Below, piece after piece: positions 1 to 6,893 of a DNA stretch of 20,479 nt. The position numbers were made by a program, and so were the translations under genes. Source of the DNA: DATFYP01 sp035626235 (GTDB taxonomy: Archaea > Thermoproteota > Nitrososphaeria > Nitrososphaerales > Gagatemarchaeaceae); the NCBI GenBank assembly GCA_035626235.1, contig DASPOB010000011.1:1-20479 (forward strand), written 5' to 3'. The first letter of the stretch is position 1, and each line of letters begins with the position of its first letter. Below the pieces are notes generated by a model. It was not told the DNA's origin, made no database searches, and saw only the letters and a program-made list of their open reading frames with translations.

Positions 1-602
1 GCGAACGCGCTCAGCCCCTCCCAGCTGTCGATCGTCCCGCTGAAGGCCCAGCAGTGCCAGCCGCCGTTCTCCTTCTGCGTCTTCACTAGCCATTCGAAGG
101 CGCTCCTTACCCTCGGCTCGTCGGCGTACCCGAATTTTATGAGGGCCCTCGCGGTGTTGCCCGTGAGGCAGTGTTCGCTTTTCTTGCCGGCCCCGTCGGT
201 GTTGAACCCTCCATCGGGCTTGGAGAACCTGTCCATCCAGAGGGAGCAGGCTTCGGATATCCTTGGGTCCTTCCTGGTGATGCCGAGGTCGGAGAGTGTG
301 AGTAGCATCCAGTTGGTGGATACGTACTTCGGCCTGTAGAGTTTCTCCGCGCTCATCCAGTACCCTCCTGGCTTCTGCTCTGCGAGTATGTCTGCCACCC
401 AGCCCGCTGACGCGATTGCGCGCCTCGCTTCCTCCAGGTCCGCGCGGCCTGTTCCGTCGAGAAGATCCCTCATTGCCAGGTAGCGGACGGCGGGCTGGGA
501 GGGCTCGAGGAGCCAGTCCACTACGTCTTGCACGGTCACTGGCGGGTTCGGGTCGCGTATATGAAGTGAAAGGAATCGGGCGCCCGTTTGCTGGCCTGAC
601 AT
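1..602 (-). CDS. alpha/alpha-toroid (prenyltransferase/squalene-cyclase-like) protein, C-terminus cut by window edge
   Basis: I translated this frame by hand: it is open from an ATG at 602 to the left edge, giving 200 residues of a longer protein. Repeats of the terpenoid-cyclase/prenyltransferase alpha-alpha toroid fold are visible: an N-terminal helix with VVDWLLEPSQPAVRYLAMRDLL (roughly residues 25-46), a segment ending KPGGYW, then SKPDGGFNTDG and KENGGWHCW, the Gly-Gly-Phe/Trp turns typical of these repeats. No DxDD cyclase motif falls in the visible part, so an enzyme activity cannot be assigned. Homologues in archaea and Chloroflexi are often labelled only by this fold. The frame stays open upstream of 602 without another ATG nearby. 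The gene follows the membrane protein ending at 709 on the same strand, 106 nt away, so the two could be co-transcribed. The family call is fairly secure, the function unknown. Confidence 0.78.
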   Translation of the reverse strand, partial: MSGQQTGARFLSLHIRDPNPPVTVQDVVDWLLEPSQPAVRYLAMRDLLDGTGRADLEEARRAIASAGWVADILAEQKPGGYWMSAEKLYRPKYVSTNWMLLTLSDLGITRKDPRISEACSLWMDRFSKPDGGFNTDGAGKKSEHCLTGNTARALIKFGYADEPRVRSAFEWLVKTQKENGGWHCWAFSGTIDSWEGLSAF

Positions 603-708
603 TCTTTCCCACTGCGCATGAGACTCACCCTGCTCCGCTTGGAGTGACCCGTCCCGCGCTGGACTACAGGGTGCCTCGCATATGTTTCGCCGAAACCTCT
701 TCCTTCCG

Positions 709-1506
709 TCACGGGGCGGGAGGGCTCCCAGTCGGAGCGGGCGGCGGCTCGGAAGGCGGTGCAGACGGGCCCACCGGCTGGGCTGCAGGAGGGGTCGGCT
801 GCGGCGCGGGCATTCGACGGAACCCGAAGAATGCGAAGATTTCGGGGATACAGAGGATGAGATACACGCCCGCAAAGGCCAGGTCGAACACCCGTGCGAA
901 CGCGGCCGTCTGAGCCGGAGTGGGCGTCGGGGTGGGCGTGTACTGCATCGTTGCGGACGCTCCGGAGCCGTAGCCCCCCAGGATCGAGATGACTCCGAGA
1001 ATGGACGCGACGACTACGACAACCAGAGTCGCGGCCATCGCGAAAATTCTGCTCCAGCCGGCGTACCTGAGAGGCCTGTTCTCGAGGGCCTTCCCCGCGG
1101 AAAAGAACGAAATGGTCTCCAGCAGGAAGGCGATGATTACGAGGAGCCCGACCACCAGGCCAATCACAATCAAAGGAAGGAGGGACATCAAGTAACCTGG
1201 AGTGGCTGGGCTTGCCGCCTCCGAATACGGCGAGACGCCGGCCCAGATGGCGTCCGCCAGACCAGTTAGGAAGACCAAGAACCCGATGAGACCCGTGGCC
1301 TGGAAGAGGGTAGACTTGCGGTCCCTGCCCATGCCCCACCAGGCGACGGAGATGACGAGCGCGGGAATGGGCGTGACGAGACCAATGAGATCGAAGTGTG
1401 AGATATCGTAGGTCGTCGGAACCGACAGCGTCAGCGCCGCGGCCGTGGCCAGGTAGGTGATTATGTTCAGCCCATAGCCGACCGCGCCGATTCTGCCGTA
1501 GTTCAA
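709..1506 (-). CDS. six-TM membrane protein with Pro-rich C-terminal tail, function unknown
   Basis: This is a 265-residue polytopic membrane protein that I do not recognise. Hydrophobic segments lie at about 10-29, 38-57, 68-90, 105-129, 152-178 and 202-229. A TPTPTPTP run (about 190-197) lies in the loop before the last segment, and residues 231-265 form a Pro/Ala/Ser-rich tail. I chose the TTG at 1506 rather than the longer frame reaching 1698. The extension is hydrophilic and would overlap the MmcQ-like gene, while an ATAAATAA box centred 26.5 nt upstream of the TTG fits a leaderless archaeal promoter. The Thr-Pro repeat and tail resemble low-complexity linkers of archaeal surface or membrane proteins, possibly glycosylated, but this is inference. 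It lies between the MmcQ-like gene and the toroid gene, all on the minus strand. Confidence 0.75.
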   Translation of the reverse strand: MNYGRIGAVGYGLNIITYLATAAALTLSVPTTYDISHFDLIGLVTPIPALVISVAWWGMGRDRKSTLFQATGLIGFLVFLTGLADAIWAGVSPYSEAASPATPGYLMSLLPLIVIGLVVGLLVIIAFLLETISFFSAGKALENRPLRYAGWSRIFAMAATLVVVVVASILGVISILGGYGSGASATMQYTPTPTPTPAQTAAFARVFDLAFAGVYLILCIPEIFAFFGFRRMPAPQPTPPAAQPVGPSAPPSEPPPAPTGSPPAP

Positions 1507-1528
1507 CGGCGTCTCATATTGCCGCGTG

Positions 1529-1536
1529 TTATTTAT
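1529..1536 (-). promoter_or_regulatory. TATA box of a leaderless promoter for the six-TM membrane protein
   Basis: The minus strand reads ATAAATAA, centred 26.5 nt upstream of the TTG start at 1506. This is the usual archaeal distance from TATA box to transcription start, so the mRNA would begin at or next to the start codon. The box also decides the start, because the longer in-frame extension begins upstream of it. Confidence 0.6.
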
Positions 1537-1585
1537 CCGAGCCGAGGAGACCCTGACGTCACTGTCCTGCCAGGGCCTTGTTCCC

Positions 1586-1897
1586 CTAATCTGACTTCGA
1601 GACTCGGCGTTGATACGCCATCGATAGGGCCATCCGGACCAGAGATTCGTCTGCGCCTCCGAGACGGACGGTTGTGGCACCCTTTCGACCCCAGCCACCC
1701 TTGACTGGAAATAGGACGCCGGCGTTCGACTTTACGAGCTGCGCTTGCTGTTCCGGCGAGAGCATGACGACCCCGTCGCCCTTCCAGAGGGTCGCGAAGA
1801 TTTTGCCTCCGACGCGGAAGTCTGGATGGTCCATGTGGCTGCTCTCCGTCGCCGCAGGAAAGCTCAGTGCGATCCTGCGATAGTCCTCCGGGGTCAT
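1586..1897 (-). CDS. MmcQ/YjbR family protein
   Basis: This is a 103-residue MmcQ/YjbR-like protein, a small alpha/beta fold related to the C-terminal DNA-binding region of T4 MotA; its biochemical role is generally unknown. The family pattern is clear: MTPEDYRRIALSFP at the N-terminus (acidic helix), HMDHPDFRVGGKIFATL (residues 21-37), a later KGDGVVML strand, and a C-terminal helix with the ADESLVRMAL stretch. The protein is slightly shorter than the typical 110-120 residues. A GTG at 1912 is also in frame and would add five residues. I prefer the ATG at 1897 because homologues begin near MTPED and a weak AGTTAAG box lies about 29 nt upstream. It stands alone on the minus strand, upstream of the membrane protein. 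Confidence 0.85.
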   Translation of the reverse strand: MTPEDYRRIALSFPAATESSHMDHPDFRVGGKIFATLWKGDGVVMLSPEQQAQLVKSNAGVLFPVKGGWGRKGATTVRLGGADESLVRMALSMAYQRRVSKSD

Positions 1898-2041
1898 CTT
1901 GAAGTCACACACGTGGACCGTCAGTTAAGCGTGACGCCGAGATCTGCCTTTCCGCCTTGCCAAGGTTCGTTTTGTCTCCACGCGGAACGATTCATCTCAG
2001 CGTTGAAGCGAAGCGAACCCTTACGCTTCTGACTGGTCGCG

Positions 2042-2515
2042 CTAATGTCGCTCTCCCGCGAGGTCCTTGTGCATCTCCTTGGCGAGCAGGACCCACATCC
2101 CGGAATCGTCTGCCCTGAGTTCCTTCGCCATCTGTGCAATCTTCGCGTCCGAGGGACGTCTGCCGTAGTTCACCTGGAGGCCCGTGAAGTCCAACCTCGA
2201 CCTGCCTTTCCCCTCTTCTACGATCTGGTACCAGAACTGGGAATGCCTGTTGGGACCGGCGATGTGAGTGTTGGTCCAGGCCAGGCGCTCAGGATTCAGT
2301 CGGACCAGCCTCTTCTTGGTCACCGGGCCTTCCTCCCCCGGATACGTGTCGGTGAGGACGAGCGTGTCTTCGTTCATGCGTCTGATCTTCCTGGTGCCCT
2401 TCTTTCCCATTCTCTCCCAGTCGTCGGGTCTGTAGTCGACGCACCAATCGAAGGCCGCCCCTGCAGGAACGTCGAACCGCTGGCTGAAACCGTAATGGAT
2501 TGAGTATGAATTCAT
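2042..2515 (-). CDS. SRPBCC/START-like domain protein
   Basis: This 157-residue protein is probably a SRPBCC (START/Bet v1-like) helix-grip protein, a fold that binds hydrophobic ligands in a cavity. The visible pattern is an N-terminal strand with YGFSQRFDVPAGAAFDWCVDY (about 7-27), typical of the first strand plus helix. Successive beta strands follow (RKIRRM, DTLVLTDTY, KKRLVRLN, LAWTNTHI, SQFWYQIVEEG, RSRLDFTGL), and a C-terminal helix closes over the pocket (GMWVLLAKEMHKDLAG). A GTG at 2527 is in frame four codons upstream. I chose the ATG at 2515 because an AAATAAG box on the other strand is centred 27 nt upstream, giving a leaderless mRNA. No ligand can be inferred. A second SRPBCC-type gene lies at 14898-15353 but is of a different subfamily. 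Confidence 0.75.
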   Translation of the reverse strand: MNSYSIHYGFSQRFDVPAGAAFDWCVDYRPDDWERMGKKGTRKIRRMNEDTLVLTDTYPGEEGPVTKKRLVRLNPERLAWTNTHIAGPNRHSQFWYQIVEEGKGRSRLDFTGLQVNYGRRPSDAKIAQMAKELRADDSGMWVLLAKEMHKDLAGERH

Positions 2516-2538
2516 CGGGCGAGCCACGGTAGGCCCGC

Positions 2539-2545
2539 AAATAAG
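2539..2545 (-). promoter_or_regulatory. TATA box for the SRPBCC-like gene
   Basis: The minus strand reads CTTATTT, centred about 27 nt upstream of the ATG at 2515. It supports a leaderless transcript and the ATG rather than the GTG at 2527. Confidence 0.5.
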
Positions 2546-2605
2546 AGAATCGTCTTTCGTTACTCTGGAGGCGCGACCGAGCCCAGCACGGCAGCAAAGG
2601 TCACC

Positions 2606-2631
2606 GAAGTCTTGCGAAGACTTTAGAAGTC
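2606..2631. promoter_or_regulatory. candidate operator: 7-bp inverted repeat plus a third half-site
   Basis: AAGTCTT (2607-2613), a GCG spacer, then AAGACTT (2617-2623) form a perfect 7+3+7 palindrome. The hexamer GAAGTC occurs at 2606-2611 and again at 2626-2631, spaced 20 bp, about two helical turns. The site overlaps CTTTAGAA, the best TATA candidate for the acetyltransferase gene at 2672, and lies between it and the divergent SRPBCC gene. The protein that would bind is unknown. Confidence 0.4.
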
Positions 2632-2671
2632 ATCCGGCGCGTCACCAGGCCAGGAGGGATCCGAATGAGAC

Positions 2672-3571
2672 ATGAAACAGCATCTCACTCATCCTCTGAA
2701 TGTGCGTTGGGCAAGGTCCGCCGACCTTGCTCTTGTGGCTAGGCTCTGCGAGAAGTGGAACGCCGAAAGACTCTACGAGGTATTCTGGGAGTACGCGCGG
2801 CTGAACGCCCGAGTGTTGAGGCAGCGAGGAGCGAGCTCCTGGCTCTGCTTCGAAGACCAGAGGCTCTCGGGTTTCGCGCTCGGGAGGGGCGTTGAGGGCG
2901 CTTTCGTCTTGGAGGAGGCATGGGCACCGTTCGAAGGCACGTTCGGAGGCAGCACCGCTATCTCCGGAAGAGATCAAGCCAGGGCCGATGCCTTCAGGCT
3001 CCAAGTTCTGGCGGGGATAAAGGAGCGGCCACTGTTGATGCGAGGAGCCATCGACAACCATTTCGTCCACGGAATCGCGCGAACCCTCAAGCTGCCGTGG
3101 TTCAACGGCCTGGTCCTGGCTGAGAGGGCTCTGTCAACAGCGAAGGCGGTCAGCGTCCCACCGGGCTTCGCGCTGAGGCCCTTCAAGTTTGGGGACGAAG
3201 AATTCTTCTCGTCGCTCTACAGCGAGGTGTACCAAGAACAGGTTTCGCACAAAGCGTTCAAAGACTGGGCCAAAAAGCAATCATGCAGAACCATCGTCGC
3301 CACGAGGGTGACCGGCAGCTTCGTCGGCTTCATCATCGCGGAGAAGAGGCATTACGGCTCCGTGGGAGACTTCGCAATAGCCGTCACTCCCCGCTTCCAA
3401 AGGATGGGAGTCGGGGGCGCACTCTTGGACGCCGGGTTGAACGCGCTCCGCGAACTAGGCGCGACGAGGGCGATAGCCGACTACCGGACGTCCAACGGAG
3501 CGACTCACGCCCTGTACGGAGGGAGGGGCTTCAAGCCCGTGAGGGTCTACAACTTCTTCAGCGTCGGTTAA
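2672..3571 (+). CDS. GNAT family N-acetyltransferase, probably two GNAT domains
   Basis: This 299-residue protein would transfer an acetyl group from acetyl-CoA to an unknown amine. The C-terminal half (about 165-299) is a standard GNAT domain: FALRPFKFGDEEFFSSLYSEVY at its start, the FAIAVTP strand, the acetyl-CoA pyrophosphate loop QRMGVGGA (243-250), and the late LYGGRGFKPV element with Tyr282, a common general acid position. The N-terminal half (about 9-155) has a GNAT-like layout (VRWARSADLALVARL, then a LSGFALGRG strand) but no clear Q/RxxGxG/A loop, so it is probably degenerate. The ATG at 2672 follows a GGAGGG Shine-Dalgarno-like run at 2653-2658, with 13 nt between. The gene is monocistronic and divergent from the SRPBCC gene. 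The substrate cannot be told from sequence. Confidence 0.85.
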   Translation: MKQHLTHPLNVRWARSADLALVARLCEKWNAERLYEVFWEYARLNARVLRQRGASSWLCFEDQRLSGFALGRGVEGAFVLEEAWAPFEGTFGGSTAISGRDQARADAFRLQVLAGIKERPLLMRGAIDNHFVHGIARTLKLPWFNGLVLAERALSTAKAVSVPPGFALRPFKFGDEEFFSSLYSEVYQEQVSHKAFKDWAKKQSCRTIVATRVTGSFVGFIIAEKRHYGSVGDFAIAVTPRFQRMGVGGALLDAGLNALRELGATRAIADYRTSNGATHALYGGRGFKPVRVYNFFSVG

Positions 3572-3651
3572 AGTCACCCTCGATGCGGCCTCCGATTCGC
3601 ACCCTCGCCGTTGATGGCCCCCTCCTTCCCTCCGGCGATGCTTACGGACAG

Positions 3652-3659
3652 GTTTAAAC
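3652..3659 (+). promoter_or_regulatory. promoter element (GTTTAAAC) upstream of the zinc microprotein
   Basis: GTTTAAAC is a perfect 8-bp palindrome whose centre lies about 35 nt upstream of the ATG at 3691. As a TATA-like box it would place transcription start near 3682 and give a leader of about 9 nt. It is the only AT-rich stretch in this spacer. Confidence 0.45.
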
Positions 3660-3690
3660 ATCCGAAAGTTTGCCTCTTGAAGCGACGACC

Positions 3691-3792
3691 ATGACCATGT
3701 GTGCGAAGTGCGGGAAAGAGATTCCGGAAGGCCAGGAAGTGAAGAAGGGGTTCTTCACCAAGAAGTCCTACCACAAGGAATGCGCTGGCTGA
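3691..3792 (+). CDS. 33-aa zinc-finger microprotein, LIM-half-like (CX2C-X20-HX2C)
   Basis: I found this small gene by reading the spacer after the acetyltransferase. It encodes 33 residues from ATG 3691 (a second ATG lies at codon 3) to TGA 3790-3792. Cys4, Cys7, His28 and Cys31 give CX2C-X20-HX2C, the spacing of the first zinc finger of a LIM domain (CX2C-X16-23-HX2C). The residues between also resemble a LIM half (CAKCGKEIPEGQEV, then SYHKEC). Zinc binding and a treble-clef-like fold are inferred. Such single fingers usually mediate protein contacts. The gene has its own TATA-like element, Lys/Glu-rich codons and a tidy stop, which argue that it is real. It could instead be the remnant of a longer zinc-ribbon protein, but no further finger follows. 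Confidence 0.7.
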   Translation: MTMCAKCGKEIPEGQEVKKGFFTKKSYHKECAG

Positions 3793-3907
3793 GCCAATCA
3801 AGAATCTCGAGACATCGGTCCGCGTCCTCGACCTCTTCCACCCAATACTTCACGAGGCGGAGGGGACGGGGCGCCGTTCTTCCGGCCCTTGACAGAGGCC
3901 GGCAGGC

Positions 3908-4681
3908 CTACTCTATCAGCCTCTTCATCAGCGTCGACCCGCAGAAGACGAAGAAGGCGGTGGAGGCCAGCAGGACCAGGATGTCCACGGGCAGGCCGGA
4001 GTAGTCCCCCGTCAGGAGCATCGACCTCATCGCGTCGACGACGTAGCTCAGCGGGTTGTACTTCGAGACGTACTGCAGCCACACGGGCATGAGCGAAAGA
4101 GGGTAGATGGCGTTGCTTGCGAAGAAGAGGGGCATCGTTATCACCTGCCCTATGCCCATCATCCTGTCCCGCGTCTTCAGGAAGGACGCGAGGGTCATGG
4201 AGAGGCACGAGAAGCACATGGCGAAGAGCACGACCACCAGGAAGACCCCCGCCACGTCCAGGGGGTCGAACCGGAGGTTGACCCCTATTATCAGGGCCAG
4301 GGCGAAGAGCGTCACCCCCATGAAGATCCCCCTGACGCCCGCCGCCAGGGCCTTCCCGACGACGACCGAAGTCCTCGAAGACGGCGTCGAGAGCAGCTTC
4401 GTGAGCAGCCCGACGTCCCTCTCCCAGACGATGTTGATGCCGTAGAATATCGCCACGAAGAGGACGGACTGCGCGAGGACGCCGGGCGCGATGTACTGTA
4501 TGTAGCTGAACCCGCCTGGAGCCAGGCCGCGCAGAGTGTTGAAGACCTCCCCGAAGATCAGCAGCCACAGGGCGGGCTGGACGGTCCTCATCCAGAGCTC
4601 GGTCGAGTCGTGGCGTATCTTCCTGGCCTCCATCTCAGCGATGGTGAAGGCGCTCGAGACTGAGCGCTGCAGGCTGATCAT
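3908..4681 (-). CDS. ABC-2 type transporter permease (drug/lipid exporter)
   Basis: This is a 257-residue membrane subunit of an ABC-2 type exporter, pairing with the ATPase encoded just upstream. The N-terminus is cytosolic and amphipathic (MISLQRSVSSAFTIAEMEARKI, about 1-22). Six hydrophobic segments follow: VQPALWLLIFGEVF, a stretch around GVLAQSVLFVAIFYGINIV, GVTLFALALIIGV, VAGVFLVVVLFAMCFSCLSMTL, MPLFFASNAIYPLSLMPVW, and the last one, LVLLASTAFFVFCGSTLMKRLIE. The PLFFASNAIYP motif and the WERDVGLLTKLLSTPSS coupling-helix region are characteristic of DrrB/NodJ-like permeases. The ATG at 4681 overlaps the ATPase stop codon (ATGA), implying translational coupling. The frame reads open upstream to 5056, but that part only shadows the ATPase gene. 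Drug or lipid export under MarR control is the likely role; the substrate is unknown. Confidence 0.9.
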   Translation of the reverse strand: MISLQRSVSSAFTIAEMEARKIRHDSTELWMRTVQPALWLLIFGEVFNTLRGLAPGGFSYIQYIAPGVLAQSVLFVAIFYGINIVWERDVGLLTKLLSTPSSRTSVVVGKALAAGVRGIFMGVTLFALALIIGVNLRFDPLDVAGVFLVVVLFAMCFSCLSMTLASFLKTRDRMMGIGQVITMPLFFASNAIYPLSLMPVWLQYVSKYNPLSYVVDAMRSMLLTGDYSGLPVDILVLLASTAFFVFCGSTLMKRLIE

Positions 4682-5715
4682 CGTCCGTGCCTCGAGATGG
4701 TCCGCCGGGCGGAGCGCGCCTCCCTGAAGCTTCCTTCCTGCTGAAGCGGTGCCTTCGCATACTTCATGAACACGTCGTCGAGGGTGGGCCGGCTGAGTGA
4801 GACTGATTCGACCACCACCCCGTTCTGCTCGAAGTAGTTCGTGATGTGGGGGATCGCCTTCTCGCCGTCCACCGTGAGGATCTTGACCGTCCCCTGCTCG
4901 GAGCTGACGAGCGAGCCGAGGTCCGCCGGGATCGAGTCGGGGACCTTCCCTGAGATGGTGACGGTCAGCACGTCTCCCCCCACGGCCCTCTTGAGCTCCC
5001 TGGGCGCCCCGGAGACCGCTATCTTCCCCAGGTTCATTATCGCCAGCCGGTCGCACAGCTCGTCCGCCTCGGCCATGTCGTGGGTCGTGATCAGTATCGT
5101 GGTCCCGAAGTCCCGGTTCAGCTGCCTGATGTGGCTGATGACCTGCATTCTCGAATATGGGTCGAGGCCGATGCTCGGCTCGTCGAGGAAGAGGAGCCTG
5201 GGGCGGTTGACCAGGGCCTGTGCGATTTCAAGGCGCCTCATCATCCCTCCCGAGTAGTGCTTGACCAGGTCGTTGGCCCTGTCGGCGAGCCCGAACAGGT
5301 CGAGCGCCTCGTTGATCCTCTCTTTGCGCTTCTCGCGGTCGACGGAGAAGAGCTTCGCGAAGATCAGAAGGTTCTCGTAGCCCGTCAGGTCGCCGTCGAC
5401 GGATATTGCCTGCGGGACGAACCCCAGCATCTCCCTGACCCGCTGGGGAGAGCTCGTCACGTCGATGCCGAACACCCTGATGGAGCCGGAAGTGGGGGGC
5501 GAGAGCGTCGTTATCATCTTGATCGTGGTGGTCTTTCCCGCGCCGTTTGGGCCCAGGAGGCCGAAGATCTCGCCTTCCTTCACGTCGAAGCTAATCGAGT
5601 CGACGGCCCTCGGCCCGTTCGGGTAGACCTTCGTCAGTCCCGAGACCTGGACCGCGAAGGGGGTCCCGTTCTCCGGCAGCTCGGCTCCTCGGGCCTGAAG
5701 CTGGGCTACGGTCAA
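4678..5715 (-). CDS. ABC transporter ATP-binding protein (DrrA/CcmA-like exporter ATPase)
   Basis: This 345-residue ATPase would drive export through the permease that follows it. All nucleotide-binding motifs are present: Walker A GPNGAGKT (55-62), Q-loop Gln102, signature YSGGM (154-158), Walker B LLFLDEP (174-180), D-loop SIGLD, and H-loop His212 in ITTHDMAEADELCDRLAIM. The C-terminal ~110 residues form the extra domain typical of drug-export ATPases, with a PTLDDVFMKYA tail motif. The start is TTG 5715: it overlaps the stop of the MarR gene by four bases (TTGA) and follows a strong GGAGGAAGGAG Shine-Dalgarno-like run. The 20-residue leader before the first strand is a little long for the family. 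Together with MarR and the permease it forms a three-gene self-regulated efflux operon. Confidence 0.93.
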   Translation of the reverse strand: MTVAQLQARGAELPENGTPFAVQVSGLTKVYPNGPRAVDSISFDVKEGEIFGLLGPNGAGKTTTIKMITTLSPPTSGSIRVFGIDVTSSPQRVREMLGFVPQAISVDGDLTGYENLLIFAKLFSVDREKRKERINEALDLFGLADRANDLVKHYSGGMMRRLEIAQALVNRPRLLFLDEPSIGLDPYSRMQVISHIRQLNRDFGTTILITTHDMAEADELCDRLAIMNLGKIAVSGAPRELKRAVGGDVLTVTISGKVPDSIPADLGSLVSSEQGTVKILTVDGEKAIPHITNYFEQNGVVVESVSLSRPTLDDVFMKYAKAPLQQEGSFREARSARRTISRHGR

Positions 5716-6200
5716 CTTCTCCTTCCTCCGGGCGACCTGATGGGTGATGTCGGCAGGCTGCCGCCGGCCGCCAGCGCCTTTTCAAGCAGGCCGTGCAGAG
5801 TTCTCCTTTCGTCCGAGCTCAAGGGCTCGAACAATGTGGCCATGGACGCCAGCTGTTGCCCCCTCCACGCATCGAGTGTCCTGAAGCCCTGCTTTCCCAA
5901 GCTCACCGTCACCACCCTCTCGTCCTTCTCGCTTCTCGCCCTCCTGACCAACCCGGCCCTCTCGAGGCGTTTCACCGCGACCGATGCGGACCCCGCGGTG
6001 CAGCCGATGGCCGAGGCGAGGTCTTTGATCTTCATCTCCCCGCCCTCCATGAGCAGCCTCAGTATCCAGTACTGTTCCCTGGTTATCGCTCCCCTCCTCA
6101 CCGGGGACGCCGACCTCCACTTCTGCCAGAAGACCATCATCAGGTCGCCAATCTCCTCGGAGGACACGGCTACGCCGGGGCACCGTGAGTTAATTAACAT
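5712..6200 (-). CDS. MarR family transcriptional regulator of the ABC exporter operon
   Basis: This is a winged-helix MarR regulator, up to 162 residues. The N-terminal dimerisation helix is IGDLMMVFWQKWR. The wHTH comprises TREQYWILRLLMEGGEMKIKDLASAIG, then the recognition helix TAGSASVAVKRLERAGLVRR and wing RSEKDERVVTVSLG. A C-terminal dimerisation helix follows (SSDERRTLHGLLEKAL). As the first gene of the operon, with its stop overlapping the ATPase start, it most likely represses its own operon and is released by an exported compound. The start is ambiguous. ATG 6200 gives an AT-rich N-terminus and lies only about 9 nt from a strong AAATAAA box, so that box could not serve it. GTG 6167 (151 residues) lies 26 nt below TTAATTAA and may be the real start. 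Confidence 0.9.
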   Translation of the reverse strand: MLINSRCPGVAVSSEEIGDLMMVFWQKWRSASPVRRGAITREQYWILRLLMEGGEMKIKDLASAIGCTAGSASVAVKRLERAGLVRRARSEKDERVVTVSLGKQGFRTLDAWRGQQLASMATLFEPLSSDERRTLHGLLEKALAAGGSLPTSPIRSPGGRRS

Positions 6201-6224
6201 ATCGATTTATTTGATAATCAAACA
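6190..6224. promoter_or_regulatory. AT-rich promoter/operator of the MarR-ABC operon
   Basis: This 35-bp stretch is about 80% A+T in an otherwise GC-rich region. It contains TTAATTAA (6190-6197, perfect palindrome), TTTATTT (6206-6212, a TATA box on the minus strand) and TTGAT-A-ATCAA (6211-6221, a 5+1+5 inverted repeat). Overlapping palindromes on the TATA element are typical of MarR autoregulatory operators, so the site is probably bound by the MarR protein encoded at 5712-6200. Binding is inferred. Confidence 0.55.
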
Positions 6225-6378
6225 TTCTCGCGTTCGGGTCCTGACGGGGTGCAGTGAGCCAGTAGACAGGCGCCTTTTCCACGCGCCCCGCTTTAGGTGG
6301 ATTCATCGGGGCTTTGCGAGGGAGGAAGGATTCCACTTCCCTGCCCCCACTGCGCGAGACCGTCGTGGCAGATTCTTT

Positions 6379-6400
6379 AACATGTTTACCATTAAGTATT
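6379..6400 (+). promoter_or_regulatory. promoter of the MarR-MFS operon with AACATGTT palindrome
   Basis: TTAAGTAT (6392-6399) is a TATA-like element centred about 30 nt upstream of the GTG at 6426. AACATGTT (6379-6386), a perfect 8-bp palindrome, sits just upstream, where an archaeal BRE would be. It is a candidate operator for the MarR protein encoded by this operon. Confidence 0.45.
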
Positions 6401-6425
6401 TGAGCATGCGGAAGCCGGCCTGAAG

Positions 6426-6884
6426 GTGGGGACAGGGGTGTCTGCGCCTTCGGACTCGGATGTGGAGATGTGGCAGGTCATAAGGGACATCTACCGCGGG
6501 GCCCTCAAGAGGCTCAACGCGAAGCTGGACAGGGAGAGGATTACCTTCTCTCAGTACAGCGTGCTTCTCGCCCTCGACCGGAAGGGGCCGATGCAGATGA
6601 ACAGGCTCGGCGAACACATGCTCGTGGCTCCGGCCAACGTCACGGGGCTGGTAGACAGGATGGAGAAGAAGGGCTTCGTCAGGCGGAGGAGGGACGAGAG
6701 GGACCGGAGGCTCTACGTGATCGAGGCGACCGAGAAAGGGTCCCGAATCTTCAAGAGCATCTCCGGCAGGTTCAGGCGGTACACGGGCAACCTGGGGTCC
6801 ACCCTGACCCGTGAAGAGAAGACCTCCGTGCTCGGGGCGCTTCGCAAGGTCAGGCAGGAGATGGAGGAGCCCTCCGAGCTCTAG
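6426..6884 (+). CDS. MarR family transcriptional regulator of the MFS exporter operon
   Basis: This is a 152-residue MarR-type winged-helix regulator. The N-terminal helix is DVEMWQVIRDIYRGALKRLN. The wHTH runs through FSQYSVLLALDRKGPMQMNRLGEHM, the recognition helix VAPANVTGLVDRMEKKGFVRR and a very basic wing (RRRRDERDRRLYVIEAT). The C-terminal dimerisation helix is TREEKTSVLGALRKVRQEM. The start is GTG 6426, with an alternative GTG at 6438; the TATA-like box near 6395 suits 6426. Its stop is 9 nt before the MFS gene, so both are surely one operon and the regulator probably represses the pump. It stands divergent from the other MarR operon, and the two recognition helices differ clearly, so they need not share an operator. 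Confidence 0.9.
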   Translation: MGTGVSAPSDSDVEMWQVIRDIYRGALKRLNAKLDRERITFSQYSVLLALDRKGPMQMNRLGEHMLVAPANVTGLVDRMEKKGFVRRRRDERDRRLYVIEATEKGSRIFKSISGRFRRYTGNLGSTLTREEKTSVLGALRKVRQEMEEPSEL

Positions 6885-6893
6885 GCGAGGAAG

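Noticed and set aside
536..1339. 267-aa minus-strand frame
   Set aside because: It runs antisense-frame to the six-TM protein and the toroid gene, is rich in Arg/Gly/His with no fold-like pattern, and has no promoter. It is a shadow frame of GC-rich coding DNA.
1507..1698. 64-residue N-terminal extension of the six-TM protein
   Set aside because: It is hydrophilic, overlaps the MmcQ-like gene, and lies upstream of the TATA box that suits the TTG at 1506.
2010..2029. hairpin GAAGCG/CGCTTC as terminator of the SRPBCC gene
   Set aside because: A 6-bp stem with an 8-nt loop and no T-rich tail on the minus strand; this is too weak to call a terminator.
4682..5056. upstream extension of the ABC-2 permease
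   Set aside because: It reads in the wrong frame of the ATPase C-terminus; the ATG overlapping the ATPase stop is the natural start.
5080..6423. 447-aa plus-strand frame opposite the ABC ATPase and MarR genes
   Set aside because: It spans two well-supported genes on the other strand and then an AT-rich promoter; composition is that of a reverse-complement shadow.
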